NCBI GenBank assembly: GCA_020161265.1
Contig: JAIUOC010000004.1
Location: 248,001 to 312,000, forward strand
Length of the DNA stretch: 64,000 nt
Direction: 5' to 3'
From: Chloroflexota bacterium
GTDB lineage: Bacteria; Chloroflexota; Chloroflexia; Chloroflexales; Herpetosiphonaceae
The notes under the pieces were generated by a model. That model did not search any database and was not told the DNA's origin. It worked only from the letters and a program-made list of their open reading frames with translations. Shown one piece after another: positions 35,369-43,456 of this stretch; position 1 is the stretch's first letter; each line of letters opens with the position of its first letter. The translations under genes were made by a program, and so were the position numbers.

Positions 35369-36040
35369 CTAGAAGGGCACGATTTGGCGACGCAAATAAT
35401 AGCTAAACCACCACCCCAAACCAATTGGATAGATAAACAGTAACGAAAGCATAAAAAACGTCAATCCAAGCCCATCCAAATCATTAATCACCAGCAAATG
35501 GCTAACGCTGGCAATCACAAACCCAGCTCCAAGTTGACTGCCTAACCAAACCCCTGACCAACGAATTGGGCGCATCAGCAGGCTAATTGGTCCAGCTATA
35601 CAACCAATCGGAATCAAGATTGTGCTAAGCATATGCCGATAATAGGTCGTATGACCCAGATTCGTGATCCAACGCCCACTTGGTGGCCAATTAAAGAGGA
35701 TAAAGATTAGCCAATAGCCCAAGAGGCTAGCCACGATAATCCAGCGAATCTGGCAACGCGCAACCCGCTGTAACAGCCAGCCAATCAAGCTGCCAAAACT
35801 GATAAAAATAGTGGAGCCAACTCCAATGCCAAAGAGGCTAATTCGTTGATCGCCTAAGCGCCAGAGCACCCCTGTTCGCGTGGAATGATTGAGCGCGGTA
35901 AGTGCCACCATGGCCATTAGGCCACAAAACCCGCCAACAAATAACACCACAAACATATACCACCAGAGCCGCTCCTTGCCATAGCGCTCGCCCAAGGTCT
36001 GAATTGAGGGCACATGAAAGTTTGACCGGTTTTCTGACAT
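35369..36040 (-). CDS. Multi-pass membrane protein, tandem paralogue 2
   Basis: 223 aa with about six hydrophobic segments; ends YYLRRQIVPF exactly as its neighbour. I do not recognise a family. The shared skeleton includes HVPxxQTLGERY near the N-terminus, FNWPPS, HTTYYRHML and IGCIAGPISLLMRP in the middle. A loop of conserved His/Tyr/Arg might bind a ligand or lipid. ATG 36040 has AAGG 8 bases upstream; GTG 36046 is possible. It lies 29 bases downstream of the paralogue. Confidence 0.65.
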   Translation of the reverse strand: MSENRSNFHVPSIQTLGERYGKERLWWYMFVVLFVGGFCGLMAMVALTALNHSTRTGVLWRLGDQRISLFGIGVGSTIFISFGSLIGWLLQRVARCQIRWIIVASLLGYWLIFILFNWPPSGRWITNLGHTTYYRHMLSTILIPIGCIAGPISLLMRPIRWSGVWLGSQLGAGFVIASVSHLLVINDLDGLGLTFFMLSLLFIYPIGLGWWFSYYLRRQIVPF

Positions 36041-36069
36041 CGGCACAACCTTGGTAGCCCAAATGGCTG

Positions 36070-36738
36070 CTAGAAGGGCACAATTTGGCGACGTAAATAA
36101 TAGCTAAACCAAATGCTCAGAACAAGTGGATAGCCCGCCATGATGCTAACGCCGAAAAAGGGAATTGAATGCTCAAAAGCATAACGCATTAGAAGATAGC
36201 TAAGGCTGGCAATTAAAAACCCCAGCGCCAATTGACTGAGCAGCCAAACCCAAGCCCAACGGGTTGGTCGCATCACCAAGGCAATTGGCCCAGCAATACA
36301 ACCAATTGGCGTGAGCATGGCCATCAGCATATGCCGATAATAGGTCGTATGGGGAATATTAGTTATCAGGTGTTGGCTGGGCGGCCAATTAAACAAAATA
36401 TAGGCCGCCCAATAGCCAATCAACGCCGCCAAAACGACGGACCGCACTTGGCACACCGCAACTTTGCGCAACATCCAGCCCATGAGCCAGCCTAAACCTG
36501 CAAATAGCAAACAGGCCAAAGCAATACTATCGAAGCTCAGCCGTTGTGAGCCAAGTTGCCAAAGCACCGGAAGGCTTGATTGCTCAGTCAATTTGTCGAT
36601 CAGGAAGATTGCCATCATGGCCCAAAAATCGCCGACGAACACCACGGCAAACATAAACCACCATAACCGCAGTTTGCTATAGCGCTCGCCCAGCGTTTGA
36701 ACTGCTGGCACATGCAGATTTGGCAGGCTCTCAGACAT
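36070..36738 (-). CDS. Multi-pass membrane protein, tandem paralogue 1
   Basis: 222 aa, about six membrane segments, and clearly a duplicate of the following gene (same length, same N- and C-termini, same internal HTTYYRHML and IGCIAGPIALVMRP). The ribosome-binding regions are also duplicated: GAGGTTGTGCC here and AAGGTTGTGCC there, each just before ATG. The gene follows the sortase gene by 10 bases, so the three probably form one transcript. Function unknown. Confidence 0.65.
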   Translation of the reverse strand: MSESLPNLHVPAVQTLGERYSKLRLWWFMFAVVFVGDFWAMMAIFLIDKLTEQSSLPVLWQLGSQRLSFDSIALACLLFAGLGWLMGWMLRKVAVCQVRSVVLAALIGYWAAYILFNWPPSQHLITNIPHTTYYRHMLMAMLTPIGCIAGPIALVMRPTRWAWVWLLSQLALGFLIASLSYLLMRYAFEHSIPFFGVSIMAGYPLVLSIWFSYYLRRQIVPF

Positions 36739-36748
36739 AGGCACAACC

Positions 36749-37495
36749 TCAGCGAATTGGCTCGGCGATCGTAATCAAGCGATGGCTCATTTCTAAATTG
36801 CCTTCAACAATCACTTGATCGCCAATGCATGAAACAAGAGTTAGGCGCTCGGAGCCAACTGGCAAAATATATTGAACTTGATCAGGCGTGACCCACACTT
36901 GTTCAATTACCCGATAGCGATATTCACTCCCATCAGCACTATAAACCGTGATTGTCTCACCAATTGCCACATCTTTGACCCGCGCAAAGGGTGCTGGAAC
37001 ATTCGGTGCATCCTTCCAGCGCAGCACATGACCCCAAAACACCACATTTTCGCCTTGCCCCGGCTGGGCACTCAGGTTATACCAGCCTGCATCGTGTTTG
37101 GGCACAATCGGCACATTGCGTTGATCCAAGCCCACCGAAATTGGCGCAAGGTCCAGCCCAATCGCGTCGATCACCATGCGCACAGGTTGGCTCGGAGCGC
37201 TGCTAGCATCGGCGGTTGGCTGCGGCGCAGCGGTTGGCGGAGCATTTTGATCGCTCAAGGTTGGCGTATCTAGCTCAACTGGCTTGCTGGTAACTTCGGG
37301 CGCAACGGTTTGAGTGGGCAAACGAGTTGGCGTAGCAGCTGGCGTTGCTGCAATTGTATTTGTTGGCACAACACTTGCCACCACCGCTTGGGTAGTTGGC
37401 TCAAGGCTAGCAACCGCCGTTGCACTGGGATTGTTGGTCGTACCACCACAGGCGACTAAGCTCCATCCGACGAAAATTAACAACATCCAACGCAT
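36749..37495 (-). CDS. Class F-like sortase with lipoprotein signal
   Basis: 248 aa. ATG 37495 (AAGGAG 9 bases upstream) opens a signal MRWMLLIFVGWSLVACGG with a lipobox LVAC, so it is likely lipid-anchored instead of helix-anchored. A Thr/Pro-rich stalk follows. The sortase domain (about 112-248) has the catalytic His in VVFWGHVLRW, Cys in LTLVSCIGD and Arg in SHRLITIAEP. Sortases cleave LPxTG-like motifs and attach surface proteins. A candidate substrate ending in LPDTS is encoded at 50637. The two membrane paralogues follow directly. Confidence 0.85.
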   Translation of the reverse strand: MRWMLLIFVGWSLVACGGTTNNPSATAVASLEPTTQAVVASVVPTNTIAATPAATPTRLPTQTVAPEVTSKPVELDTPTLSDQNAPPTAAPQPTADASSAPSQPVRMVIDAIGLDLAPISVGLDQRNVPIVPKHDAGWYNLSAQPGQGENVVFWGHVLRWKDAPNVPAPFARVKDVAIGETITVYSADGSEYRYRVIEQVWVTPDQVQYILPVGSERLTLVSCIGDQVIVEGNLEMSHRLITIAEPIR

Positions 37496-37632
37496 GCCAG
37501 AAAACTCCTTGCTCAACAATCCATCCAATTGGCGTAGATTGCGTAAACTCTATTGTAATGTTTATTATGTAATATGATGCTTTAGCGAACGGCCAAATCC
37601 AGTTGGAAACCCTTTCATAATCGAGGTTATCG

Positions 37633-38886
37633 ATGCCGCACAACTTCTATGCAACCTTACCCATTATCACCGATTTTGTCCAAATTACCGATGCCAATTG
37701 CTACCATCGCGTCCCTGACGATTGGGTTATTGTGGTGAGTGATATTGAGCAATCGACCAAGGCGATTGGCGAGGGGCGCTACAAAGATGTGAATTTTATT
37801 GGCGCTAGCACGATTGTGGCCTTGCTCAATTTGCAACCCAACCTCGATATCCCGTTTGTGTTCGGCGGCGATGGGGCAACCGTGTTATTGCCACCTTGGT
37901 TAGTTGAGCAAGCCAAACCAGCGCTGCAAGCAGTCCAACATCTGAGCGAATCGATTTACAATTTACATTTGCGGGTGGGCATTATGCCAGTCAGCGAGGT
38001 CTATGCCCATCGCTATCAGCTGGAAATTGCCAAATTCGCCGCCTCGGACAATTATGCTCAAGCGATGATCAACGGCGATGGTTTGACCTTCGTCGAACAA
38101 ACGATCAAAGATCCCGTAGCTGGTGCGAAATATTTGCTAGCAGCCCAGCCAAGCGATCAGCCAGGCTTGCTCGATGGACTCGAATGTCGCTGGCAAGAAA
38201 TTCCAAGCCGTTATGGCGAAACGGTTTCGCTCTTAGTTCGGGCCGAAGCCAATACCACCGACCAGCGTAATGCGATCAATCGCCAAGTTATCGAGCAGAT
38301 TGAGGCCATCTACGGAGCTGACGATTCGCATCACCCTGTCGATGTGCAACAGCTAAGCTTAACCTTGCGGATTCAAGATCTGTGGGGCGAAGCCCGCTTG
38401 CGTGGTGGTTCCAGCAAACTCCAACAATTGCGCTATCTCAATAATATTTGGTGGCTAAATGTGCTGGGCAAATTGCTACTGGCAACCGGAGCCAAAACCG
38501 AATTAACTGATTGGGCCGAATATCCGCAGATTTTGCAAGCCAGCACCGATTATCGCAAATACGATGCGATGCTGCGCATGGTAATTGCTGGAACGCCTCA
38601 GCAACGCCAGCAGCTTGAACAATTTCTGAATGCTGAACGGGCGGCTGGGCGGCTCAACTATGGCCTGCATGTTTCCGATAGTGCCTTGATGACCTGTATC
38701 GTGTTTGAACGGATGGGTCGCCAAGTACATTTTATCGATGGCAACAACGGCGGCTATGCCAAAGCTGCTGATCAACTCAAACAGCAAAGCCATTATCTCG
38801 AACCACCTGTTACAACCAAAACTGTGTCACAGCCAAAAACAGGACTTTTGGGGGATACTTCATCACCATCGTGGGGGACATGCTGA
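37633..38886 (+). CDS. DUF3095 family protein (cyclase-like)
   Basis: 417 aa. It opens FYATLPIITDFVQITD and then WVIVVSDIEQSTKAI and FVFGGDGATVLLP, which mimic the two metal motifs of class III nucleotide cyclases (Asp after a hydrophobic strand; GGD-like turn). DUF3095 is a predicted cyclase-fold family without known product. GAGG lies 6 bases before the ATG. It is divergent from the sortase gene across an AT-rich spacer and is followed by a receiver-domain gene. Family call is solid; activity is inference. Confidence 0.82.
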   Translation: MPHNFYATLPIITDFVQITDANCYHRVPDDWVIVVSDIEQSTKAIGEGRYKDVNFIGASTIVALLNLQPNLDIPFVFGGDGATVLLPPWLVEQAKPALQAVQHLSESIYNLHLRVGIMPVSEVYAHRYQLEIAKFAASDNYAQAMINGDGLTFVEQTIKDPVAGAKYLLAAQPSDQPGLLDGLECRWQEIPSRYGETVSLLVRAEANTTDQRNAINRQVIEQIEAIYGADDSHHPVDVQQLSLTLRIQDLWGEARLRGGSSKLQQLRYLNNIWWLNVLGKLLLATGAKTELTDWAEYPQILQASTDYRKYDAMLRMVIAGTPQQRQQLEQFLNAERAAGRLNYGLHVSDSALMTCIVFERMGRQVHFIDGNNGGYAKAADQLKQQSHYLEPPVTTKTVSQPKTGLLGDTSSPSWGTC

Positions 38887-38920
38887 GTATAATGGCTCCA
38901 TTGCACTTTTTGGAGGCCGT

Positions 38921-39292
38921 ATGCACATTTTATTGGTTGATGACAATCAAGATATTATTCGTTTAGTTCAACAGGTGTTGGCACTGGAAGGCCATCGGGT
39001 TTCGATTGCGCGTGACGGGTTGGAAGCATTGCAAAAAGTTGTGAGCCAACGCCCCGATGCAGTAATTCTTGATGTGAATATGCCCATGCTCGAAGGCACC
39101 GAAGTTTGCCGCCGCATCAAAATGAGCTATAGCATTCCGGTGATGATGCTGACCGTGCGCTCTGAACAGGTTGATTTTCAGCGTGGAGCCGATGCTGGCG
39201 CAGATGCCTACCTCTCGAAACCCTTTGACATCCCCGTTTTCATCGAATACCTCAACACCATGCTGCGTTTGCGCTATGGCAAAACCCACTAA
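38921..39292 (+). CDS. Stand-alone response regulator receiver domain
   Basis: 123 aa, one receiver domain and nothing else. ILLVDDNQD has the acidic pair, VILDVNMPML the phospho-acceptor Asp, MMLTVRS the Thr, and LSKPFD the Lys. GGAGG stands 4 bases before ATG 38921; a longer in-frame extension overlaps the DUF3095 gene and is rejected. A TATAAT at 38888-38893 may be its own -10 box. With no output domain it probably relays or binds a partner; its kinase is not in the window. Confidence 0.9.
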   Translation: MHILLVDDNQDIIRLVQQVLALEGHRVSIARDGLEALQKVVSQRPDAVILDVNMPMLEGTEVCRRIKMSYSIPVMMLTVRSEQVDFQRGADAGADAYLSKPFDIPVFIEYLNTMLRLRYGKTH

Positions 39293-39446
39293 CCAAGGCT
39301 ATGGGCTGGCTGGCTCTCAGGATTTAGACTGAGCCTAGGTCAACATTCGGCCTGATGCTTGAGCATGTCGCTTTTCAGTATAGTGGTTGTAGATTGAATA
39401 ATCGCCGGTAGCCTAACGCGCTGGCCTAGAACTGAGCCTCAAATTT

Positions 39447-40769
39447 ATGAAACTCAACGTTTTGCTCAAGCCATGGCGTGGCGATAAACGCTTTACGGCC
39501 ATTGCCAAGTATGCCGCCGCCCTGAAAAAAAGCGGCTCCAAGGATTTGCAAATTGTGGCCCAAGTCGAGGCCGAATTTGGCAAGCCCACCGAATTAGCTC
39601 GAATCAACGAGCAACCACAACCCTACAAGGCCTATGGCCAAATTGGGGTTGATATTGAAGCCGCTGCTTTGGAGCAATTGCTGTTGGCCTTGCGCCTGCC
39701 AATTGCCGCCCAAGGAGCGTTGATGCCCGACGCTCACCCAGGCTTTGCCTTGCCAATTGGCGGGGTTTTTGCCGCTCACAACGCCGTCTCGCCCATGATG
39801 GTTGGGGTCGATATCGGCTGCCGCATGCATCTCACGATTTTTGCTGAAGCACCCATGGAAATCCAACGCCAGCGCGAGCAATTATTTCGTGATTTGGCTG
39901 ACGTGACGGTGTTTGGCTCAGGCGCAAGTCGCAAACGCGGGCCAGATCACCCTATTTTGGGCATTAAACACTGGAATATCACCGCTCAAACCCGCAGCCT
40001 GCGCGAAAAAGCCATCGCGCAACTTGGCACGAGCGGCAGCGGCAACCACTTTGCCAATATCGTCGTTGGCGAACGAATTGGCGAAAACGATTTGCCGCGC
40101 CAATTTATCGGCTTGCTGACCCATAGCGGTTCACGCGGGGTTGGCTATGCGATCGCCAAGCACTATAGCAACATCGCCGTGCAAGAAACTGCACGCCAAG
40201 CCAACGTGCCCAAAATGTATGAATGGCTTGATTTGGATAGCGAGGCAGGCCAGGAATATTGGGCCGCGATGGAATTAGCCGGAGCCTTTGCCCAAGCTAA
40301 TCATGAGGTTATCCACCGCTTATTTGCCCAACGCACCAAACTCCAACCAATCGCCACCATCCAAAATCACCATAATTTTGCTTGGCGCGAAGGCGATTTG
40401 ATTGTCCATCGCAAGGGTGCAACGCCTGCGGGGGTTGGCGTGCGTGGAGTAATTCCAGGCAGCATGGCTTCGGCTTCATATGTAGTTGAAGGTTTAGGCA
40501 ATCCAGAAGCGTTGAATAGTGCCTCGCATGGAGCTGGCCGCTTGTTCAGCCGCTCCAAAGCGCGGGCCACCATCAGCCCAAGTGAAGCCAAAAAAGTCAT
40601 CAAAGCTCACGGCGTGCATGTCGAAGGCTGGAGCGTCGATGAATCACCATTGGCCTACAAAGACATCGAACGAGTGATGGAATTGCAAATTGAGGCCGAT
40701 CTGATCAAACCCCTCGCCCGCATGAAACCTATCGCCGTGATTATGGCAGGCGAAGCGGGCGAAAACTAA
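39447..40769 (+). CDS. rtcB: RtcB-family RNA ligase
   Basis: 440 aa. Metal and GTP motifs are present: MPDAHPGFALPIGGV, GVDIGCRMH (Mn-binding Cys), GTSGSGNHFANIVVGE, THSGSRGVGYAIAK, QNHHNFAW, HRKGATPAG and the guanylylated-His region SHGAGR. RtcB joins 2',3'-cyclic-phosphate RNA ends to 5'-OH ends, repairing tRNA and rRNA. At 440 residues it is a compact member. No archease or RtcR/RtcA gene is adjacent. The ribosome-binding site before ATG 39447 is weak. Confidence 0.93.
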   Translation: MKLNVLLKPWRGDKRFTAIAKYAAALKKSGSKDLQIVAQVEAEFGKPTELARINEQPQPYKAYGQIGVDIEAAALEQLLLALRLPIAAQGALMPDAHPGFALPIGGVFAAHNAVSPMMVGVDIGCRMHLTIFAEAPMEIQRQREQLFRDLADVTVFGSGASRKRGPDHPILGIKHWNITAQTRSLREKAIAQLGTSGSGNHFANIVVGERIGENDLPRQFIGLLTHSGSRGVGYAIAKHYSNIAVQETARQANVPKMYEWLDLDSEAGQEYWAAMELAGAFAQANHEVIHRLFAQRTKLQPIATIQNHHNFAWREGDLIVHRKGATPAGVGVRGVIPGSMASASYVVEGLGNPEALNSASHGAGRLFSRSKARATISPSEAKKVIKAHGVHVEGWSVDESPLAYKDIERVMELQIEADLIKPLARMKPIAVIMAGEAGEN

Positions 40770-40782
40770 ACCATATTCATGC

Positions 40783-40811
40783 TTGACAAAATAGAGTAAA
40801 TACTCTAAATT
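40783..40811 (+). promoter_or_regulatory. Promoter of the tetR operon
   Basis: A perfect TTGACA (40783-40788), a 17-base spacer and TAAATT (40806-40811). It is entirely covered by the operator palindromes, so repressor binding would block RNA polymerase. Confidence 0.75.
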
Positions 40812-40834
40812 CATTAGAGTATTTACTCTATTTT
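40788..40834. promoter_or_regulatory. Double palindromic TetR operator
   Basis: Positions 40788-40808 and 40814-40834 are perfect 21-base inverted copies separated by attca. Each arm also contains its own palindrome, AGAGTA-aa-TACTCT on the left (40793-40806) and AGAGTA-tt-TACTCT on the right (40816-40829), 23 bases apart. This looks like two operator sites for TetR dimers flanking the -10 box. Assignment to the adjacent TetR is inferred from position. Confidence 0.85.
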
Positions 40835-40845
40835 AGGTTAAGCCA

Positions 40846-41421
40846 ATGAGCAAACGCGATTTAATTCTGAGCACAGCGCTTGAGCTGTTCAACCAAAAAG
40901 GCACGGCGGAAATCAGCACCAACCATATTGCCGAGGCGTGCAGCATCAGCCCAGGCAACTTGTACTACCATTTTCGCAACAAAGCCGCGATTATTCAGGC
41001 TTTATTCGAACAACTGTATGCTGCATGGGATATAGAACTAAGCTTACCCAGCGATCATACCCCTCAATTAAGCGATTTAACCAGCATTGTTGCAACCAAC
41101 TACCACATTATTTGGCGCTACCGTTTTGCTTACCGCGAATTGGTGGCCCTGCTGCGCCAAGATTCGGCCTTGCATGCCAGCTTTCTAAGCACGCGTCAAC
41201 GTGGTTTTAGCGGCTTTCAACAGTTGGTCGAGCAATTCATTGCGGCGGGGATTATGTGGCCAATCGAGGCCAATACGCTTGATCAACTGATGCAAATTTG
41301 TTGGTTAATCAGCGAATTTTGGCTTAACAATCTCGAAATCCAACAACAATCAATCGAGCCAAACACAATTAATACTGGCGTGAGCTTGATGCTGCGCGTA
41401 TTGCAACCCTACATCATTTAA
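40846..41421 (+). CDS. TetR family transcriptional repressor
   Basis: 191 aa. The N-terminal helix-turn-helix is typical (ILSTALELFNQKG, ISTNHIAEACSISPGNLYYHF). The C-terminal helical half is the ligand-binding domain. It very likely represses its own operon through the double palindrome upstream, and the cotranscribed DUF4386 membrane gene starts 11 bases after its stop. The inducer is unknown. AGG with an 8-base gap precedes ATG 40846. Confidence 0.93.
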   Translation: MSKRDLILSTALELFNQKGTAEISTNHIAEACSISPGNLYYHFRNKAAIIQALFEQLYAAWDIELSLPSDHTPQLSDLTSIVATNYHIIWRYRFAYRELVALLRQDSALHASFLSTRQRGFSGFQQLVEQFIAAGIMWPIEANTLDQLMQICWLISEFWLNNLEIQQQSIEPNTINTGVSLMLRVLQPYII

Positions 41422-41432
41422 AGGAGCGAGCC

Positions 41433-42167
41433 ATGTCGATGCAACGCTTACGTCAACTTACGGGCTGGGGCTTTATTCTTGGGGCAATTTTGGTCAACAT
41501 TCCTTATACGTTGTTAATCAGCAATTTCGATTATCCTGATATTTTGCGTGCGCCAGTTGAGCAGATATTAACTCAATTTGCGGCTGGTGGGAGCGGCCTG
41601 ATTTATACCTGGCTGGCATTTGCGTGGGTTGGCTTGCCCTTACTATTCGCCAGCATTATGCTCAAACGCTTGCCCGAATTTAGCGCCGTGCCGTTGATCG
41701 AAACCGCCAGCACGATTGGCGTAATCGGTTTTTTGGTGCAGGTGGTTGGATTGTTGCGCTGGGTCTTTGTTGTGCCAATCATCGCCCAAGCCTATCTTGA
41801 TCCACTGACCTCGACCGAGACCAAAGCTAGCCTTGTAACGCTGTTTCAAGTTGTGCATCAATATGGCGGCGTAGTGTTGGGCGAGCACATCGGCCAGCTC
41901 TTTATGATCATTTGGATGCTGCTGCTGAGTACAATCATCTATCGCTTGGAGCAATTTCCCAAGTGGCTGGCATGGTTGGGCTGGTTAGCAGCGCTCATTT
42001 ACAGCCTTGCCCAAACAGAGCTTTTTGCAACAGTTCTGCCCACGATTCCCGTGATCGATTGGGCCGGATTGGTGGGGAGTTTGCTGTGGTTGGGGTGGAT
42101 GGCCAGCTTAGGAATTATGATTTTACGCCAGAAAATGCCCAACAACTCAATGCCAATTAATCCTTGA
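41433..42167 (+). CDS. DUF4386-like integral membrane protein
   Basis: 244 aa with about six transmembrane helices (GWGFILGAILVNIPYTLLI at the N-terminus, IEQ-like loops, WAGLVGSLLWLGWMASLGI at the C-terminus). The sequence resembles DUF4386, a family without known function that is often encoded beside TetR or other small regulators. AAGGAG stands 6 bases before the ATG. It is probably the regulated target of the TetR repressor, for example a tolerance factor for a membrane-active compound; that part is inference. Confidence 0.7.
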   Translation: MSMQRLRQLTGWGFILGAILVNIPYTLLISNFDYPDILRAPVEQILTQFAAGGSGLIYTWLAFAWVGLPLLFASIMLKRLPEFSAVPLIETASTIGVIGFLVQVVGLLRWVFVVPIIAQAYLDPLTSTETKASLVTLFQVVHQYGGVVLGEHIGQLFMIIWMLLLSTIIYRLEQFPKWLAWLGWLAALIYSLAQTELFATVLPTIPVIDWAGLVGSLLWLGWMASLGIMILRQKMPNNSMPINP

Positions 42168-42244
42168 CCAAAGCCTTCGAGTTATCTATAGTAAATCGTA
42201 ACACTATCGTTAAAATGGTGGTAGTGATGCAATGAGGTAGACTT

Positions 42245-42574
42245 ATGCATGCCCGAGACTTTGTTCAACCAGGCAAACGCTTACTAGCACTATTTACTAA
42301 TGGTCATTTATTAACCTTCAATAATGATAGCACTGGTAAAAGCGGTAATTGGATTATGGATGATCATCGGATAAATACCATTGATCGCGTATTAATTTAT
42401 CTTCGTGATGATGCAAATAAGAATACTTTATATATTGCCACATACAACCATGCTGAAAAAGTTGAAGATGGTCGCTACTGCGTTTATTTTGAACATTGCC
42501 AATATGTTATGGAAATAGCCCAAAATTGGGTAGAGTTTACTGGCGCACAACAGGCTGTTCGCTACTTTGAATAG
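42245..42574 (+). CDS. Hypothetical protein, 109 aa
   Basis: I do not recognise a family. The protein is soluble and mixed alpha/beta, with NGHLLTFNNDSTGKSGNW, TIDRVLIYLRDDANKNTLYIATY and a Glu/His/Cys-rich end (VYFEHCQYVMEIAQNWVEF). It has GAGG 7 bases before ATG 42245 and its own hairpin terminator at 42593, so it is a real single-gene unit. Codon use is less GC-rich than in its neighbours (many Asn and AAT/ATA codons), which may indicate recent acquisition. Confidence 0.55.
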   Translation: MHARDFVQPGKRLLALFTNGHLLTFNNDSTGKSGNWIMDDHRINTIDRVLIYLRDDANKNTLYIATYNHAEKVEDGRYCVYFEHCQYVMEIAQNWVEFTGAQQAVRYFE

Positions 42575-42592
42575 CATCGTTGGCCGACTCCC

Positions 42593-42621
42593 AACCTCTG
42601 ACGGTTCACGTCAGGGGTTTT
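42593..42621 (+). terminator. Intrinsic terminator
   Basis: aacctctgac (42593-42602) and gtcaggggtt (42610-42619) form a 10-base stem with one mismatch. The stem is T-rich at its end and is followed by tcgtatttt. It lies 19 bases after the stop of the 109-aa gene. Confidence 0.8.
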
Positions 42622-42902
42622 CGTATTTTAGACCTGATCTTTCCCTCTCGCATCACTTATTCTCAATTTCATTTTCAATTTCATCGGCGAACGTCTGAAC
42701 ATCACTAATTGCCATTGAGGGGGTGCAGGGGGATGAAAACACCCTGCGTTCCCTCACCCCCAACCCCTCTCCCACTGCGGCGGGCGAGGGGTGCAGCAAT
42801 CCTCTAAGGTTGAGTTCTTACACTGCCAACTACGACAATAAATAGTTTACAATACACTATCATGCAAGGATCGTAATCATAGAGCTAGAATAGGAACGTG
42901 GA
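42622..42902. repeat. Gene-free spacer with GC-rich intergenic repeat
   Basis: About 280 bases without a gene. Two related words, tcaatttcattttcaatttcat and then gagggggtgcagggggatga, lead into ccctcacccccaacccctct near 42758. The closing segment acccctctccc...gggcgaggggt (42769-42791) can fold into a hairpin. This is the kind of REP-like repeat seen between genes in related genomes, recognised from memory. No promoter with good hexamers is visible before 42903. Confidence 0.55.
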
Positions 42903-43379
42903 ATGCAAGCAAAACATGTGCTAGACCGCTTTAACTTGTGGCTAGAACAATCGGATAAAGTGCTTGAATACCTTGCCATTGAAGATGCGATCAACCTTAT
43001 GCTTGGATTCTATCGCGAAATTCGGATTGACGATTGTGATCTGGCCAATGATGGTGATATGTTGCTGTTTCAATGGGGGCTTGAACCAAACGGCTTGAAC
43101 CCAAGCTTTCGCTATAATTTGACCCGCCATTTGGTGGTTGAGAAAACCTATGTCGATGATGACGGCGAATGGATCGACGATTCGGTCAAGCAGCTTTCGC
43201 TGACCTTTCGCTATATTTCGAATCTGAAATTAAATAGTTTAAATCAGGGCAATCAGTGGTGTTTGCATCCTGAAGAGCTTGAGCAGTTTGAGCAGTTGTT
43301 GCGCACCCATCCAGCTACGCTCGCCGTCAAACACCTGCATGCGCAATCGATTGACCTCAGCTTTAAACATATCGAATAA
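42903..43379 (+). CDS. Hypothetical protein, 158 aa
   Basis: No family recognised. Soluble and acidic, with a helical N-terminus (VLDRFNLWLEQSDKVLEYLAIEDAIN) and a beta-rich centre (MLLFQWGLEP, FRYNLTRHLVVEKTYVDDDGEW, QLSLTFRYIS). The layout, a helix followed by an antiparallel sheet of about 100 residues, resembles small immunity-like or SMI1-like bacterial proteins, but no motif decides this. The start has ggaacg about 4 bases upstream. It is monocistronic; a new promoter begins right after its stop. Confidence 0.5.
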   Translation: MQAKHVLDRFNLWLEQSDKVLEYLAIEDAINLMLGFYREIRIDDCDLANDGDMLLFQWGLEPNGLNPSFRYNLTRHLVVEKTYVDDDGEWIDDSVKQLSLTFRYISNLKLNSLNQGNQWCLHPEELEQFEQLLRTHPATLAVKHLHAQSIDLSFKHIE

Positions 43380-43380
43380 T

Positions 43381-43410
43381 TTGACAAGCAGATCAGCCAT
43401 CGGCTATACT
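43381..43410 (+). promoter_or_regulatory. Promoter of the 53-aa membrane peptide gene
   Basis: A perfect TTGACA (43381-43386), an 18-base spacer and TATACT (43405-43410). It starts one base after the previous stop codon and lies 46 bases before ATG 43457. Confidence 0.75.
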
Positions 43411-43456
43411 TGATTCTACAGTTTATTCCGACTAAATTGTTTTTATTGAGGCAGCG

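Noticed and set aside
38705..38920. N-terminal extension of the receiver protein
   Set aside because: It overlaps the DUF3095 gene out of frame; the receiver fold begins exactly at ATG 38921, which has GGAGG upstream.
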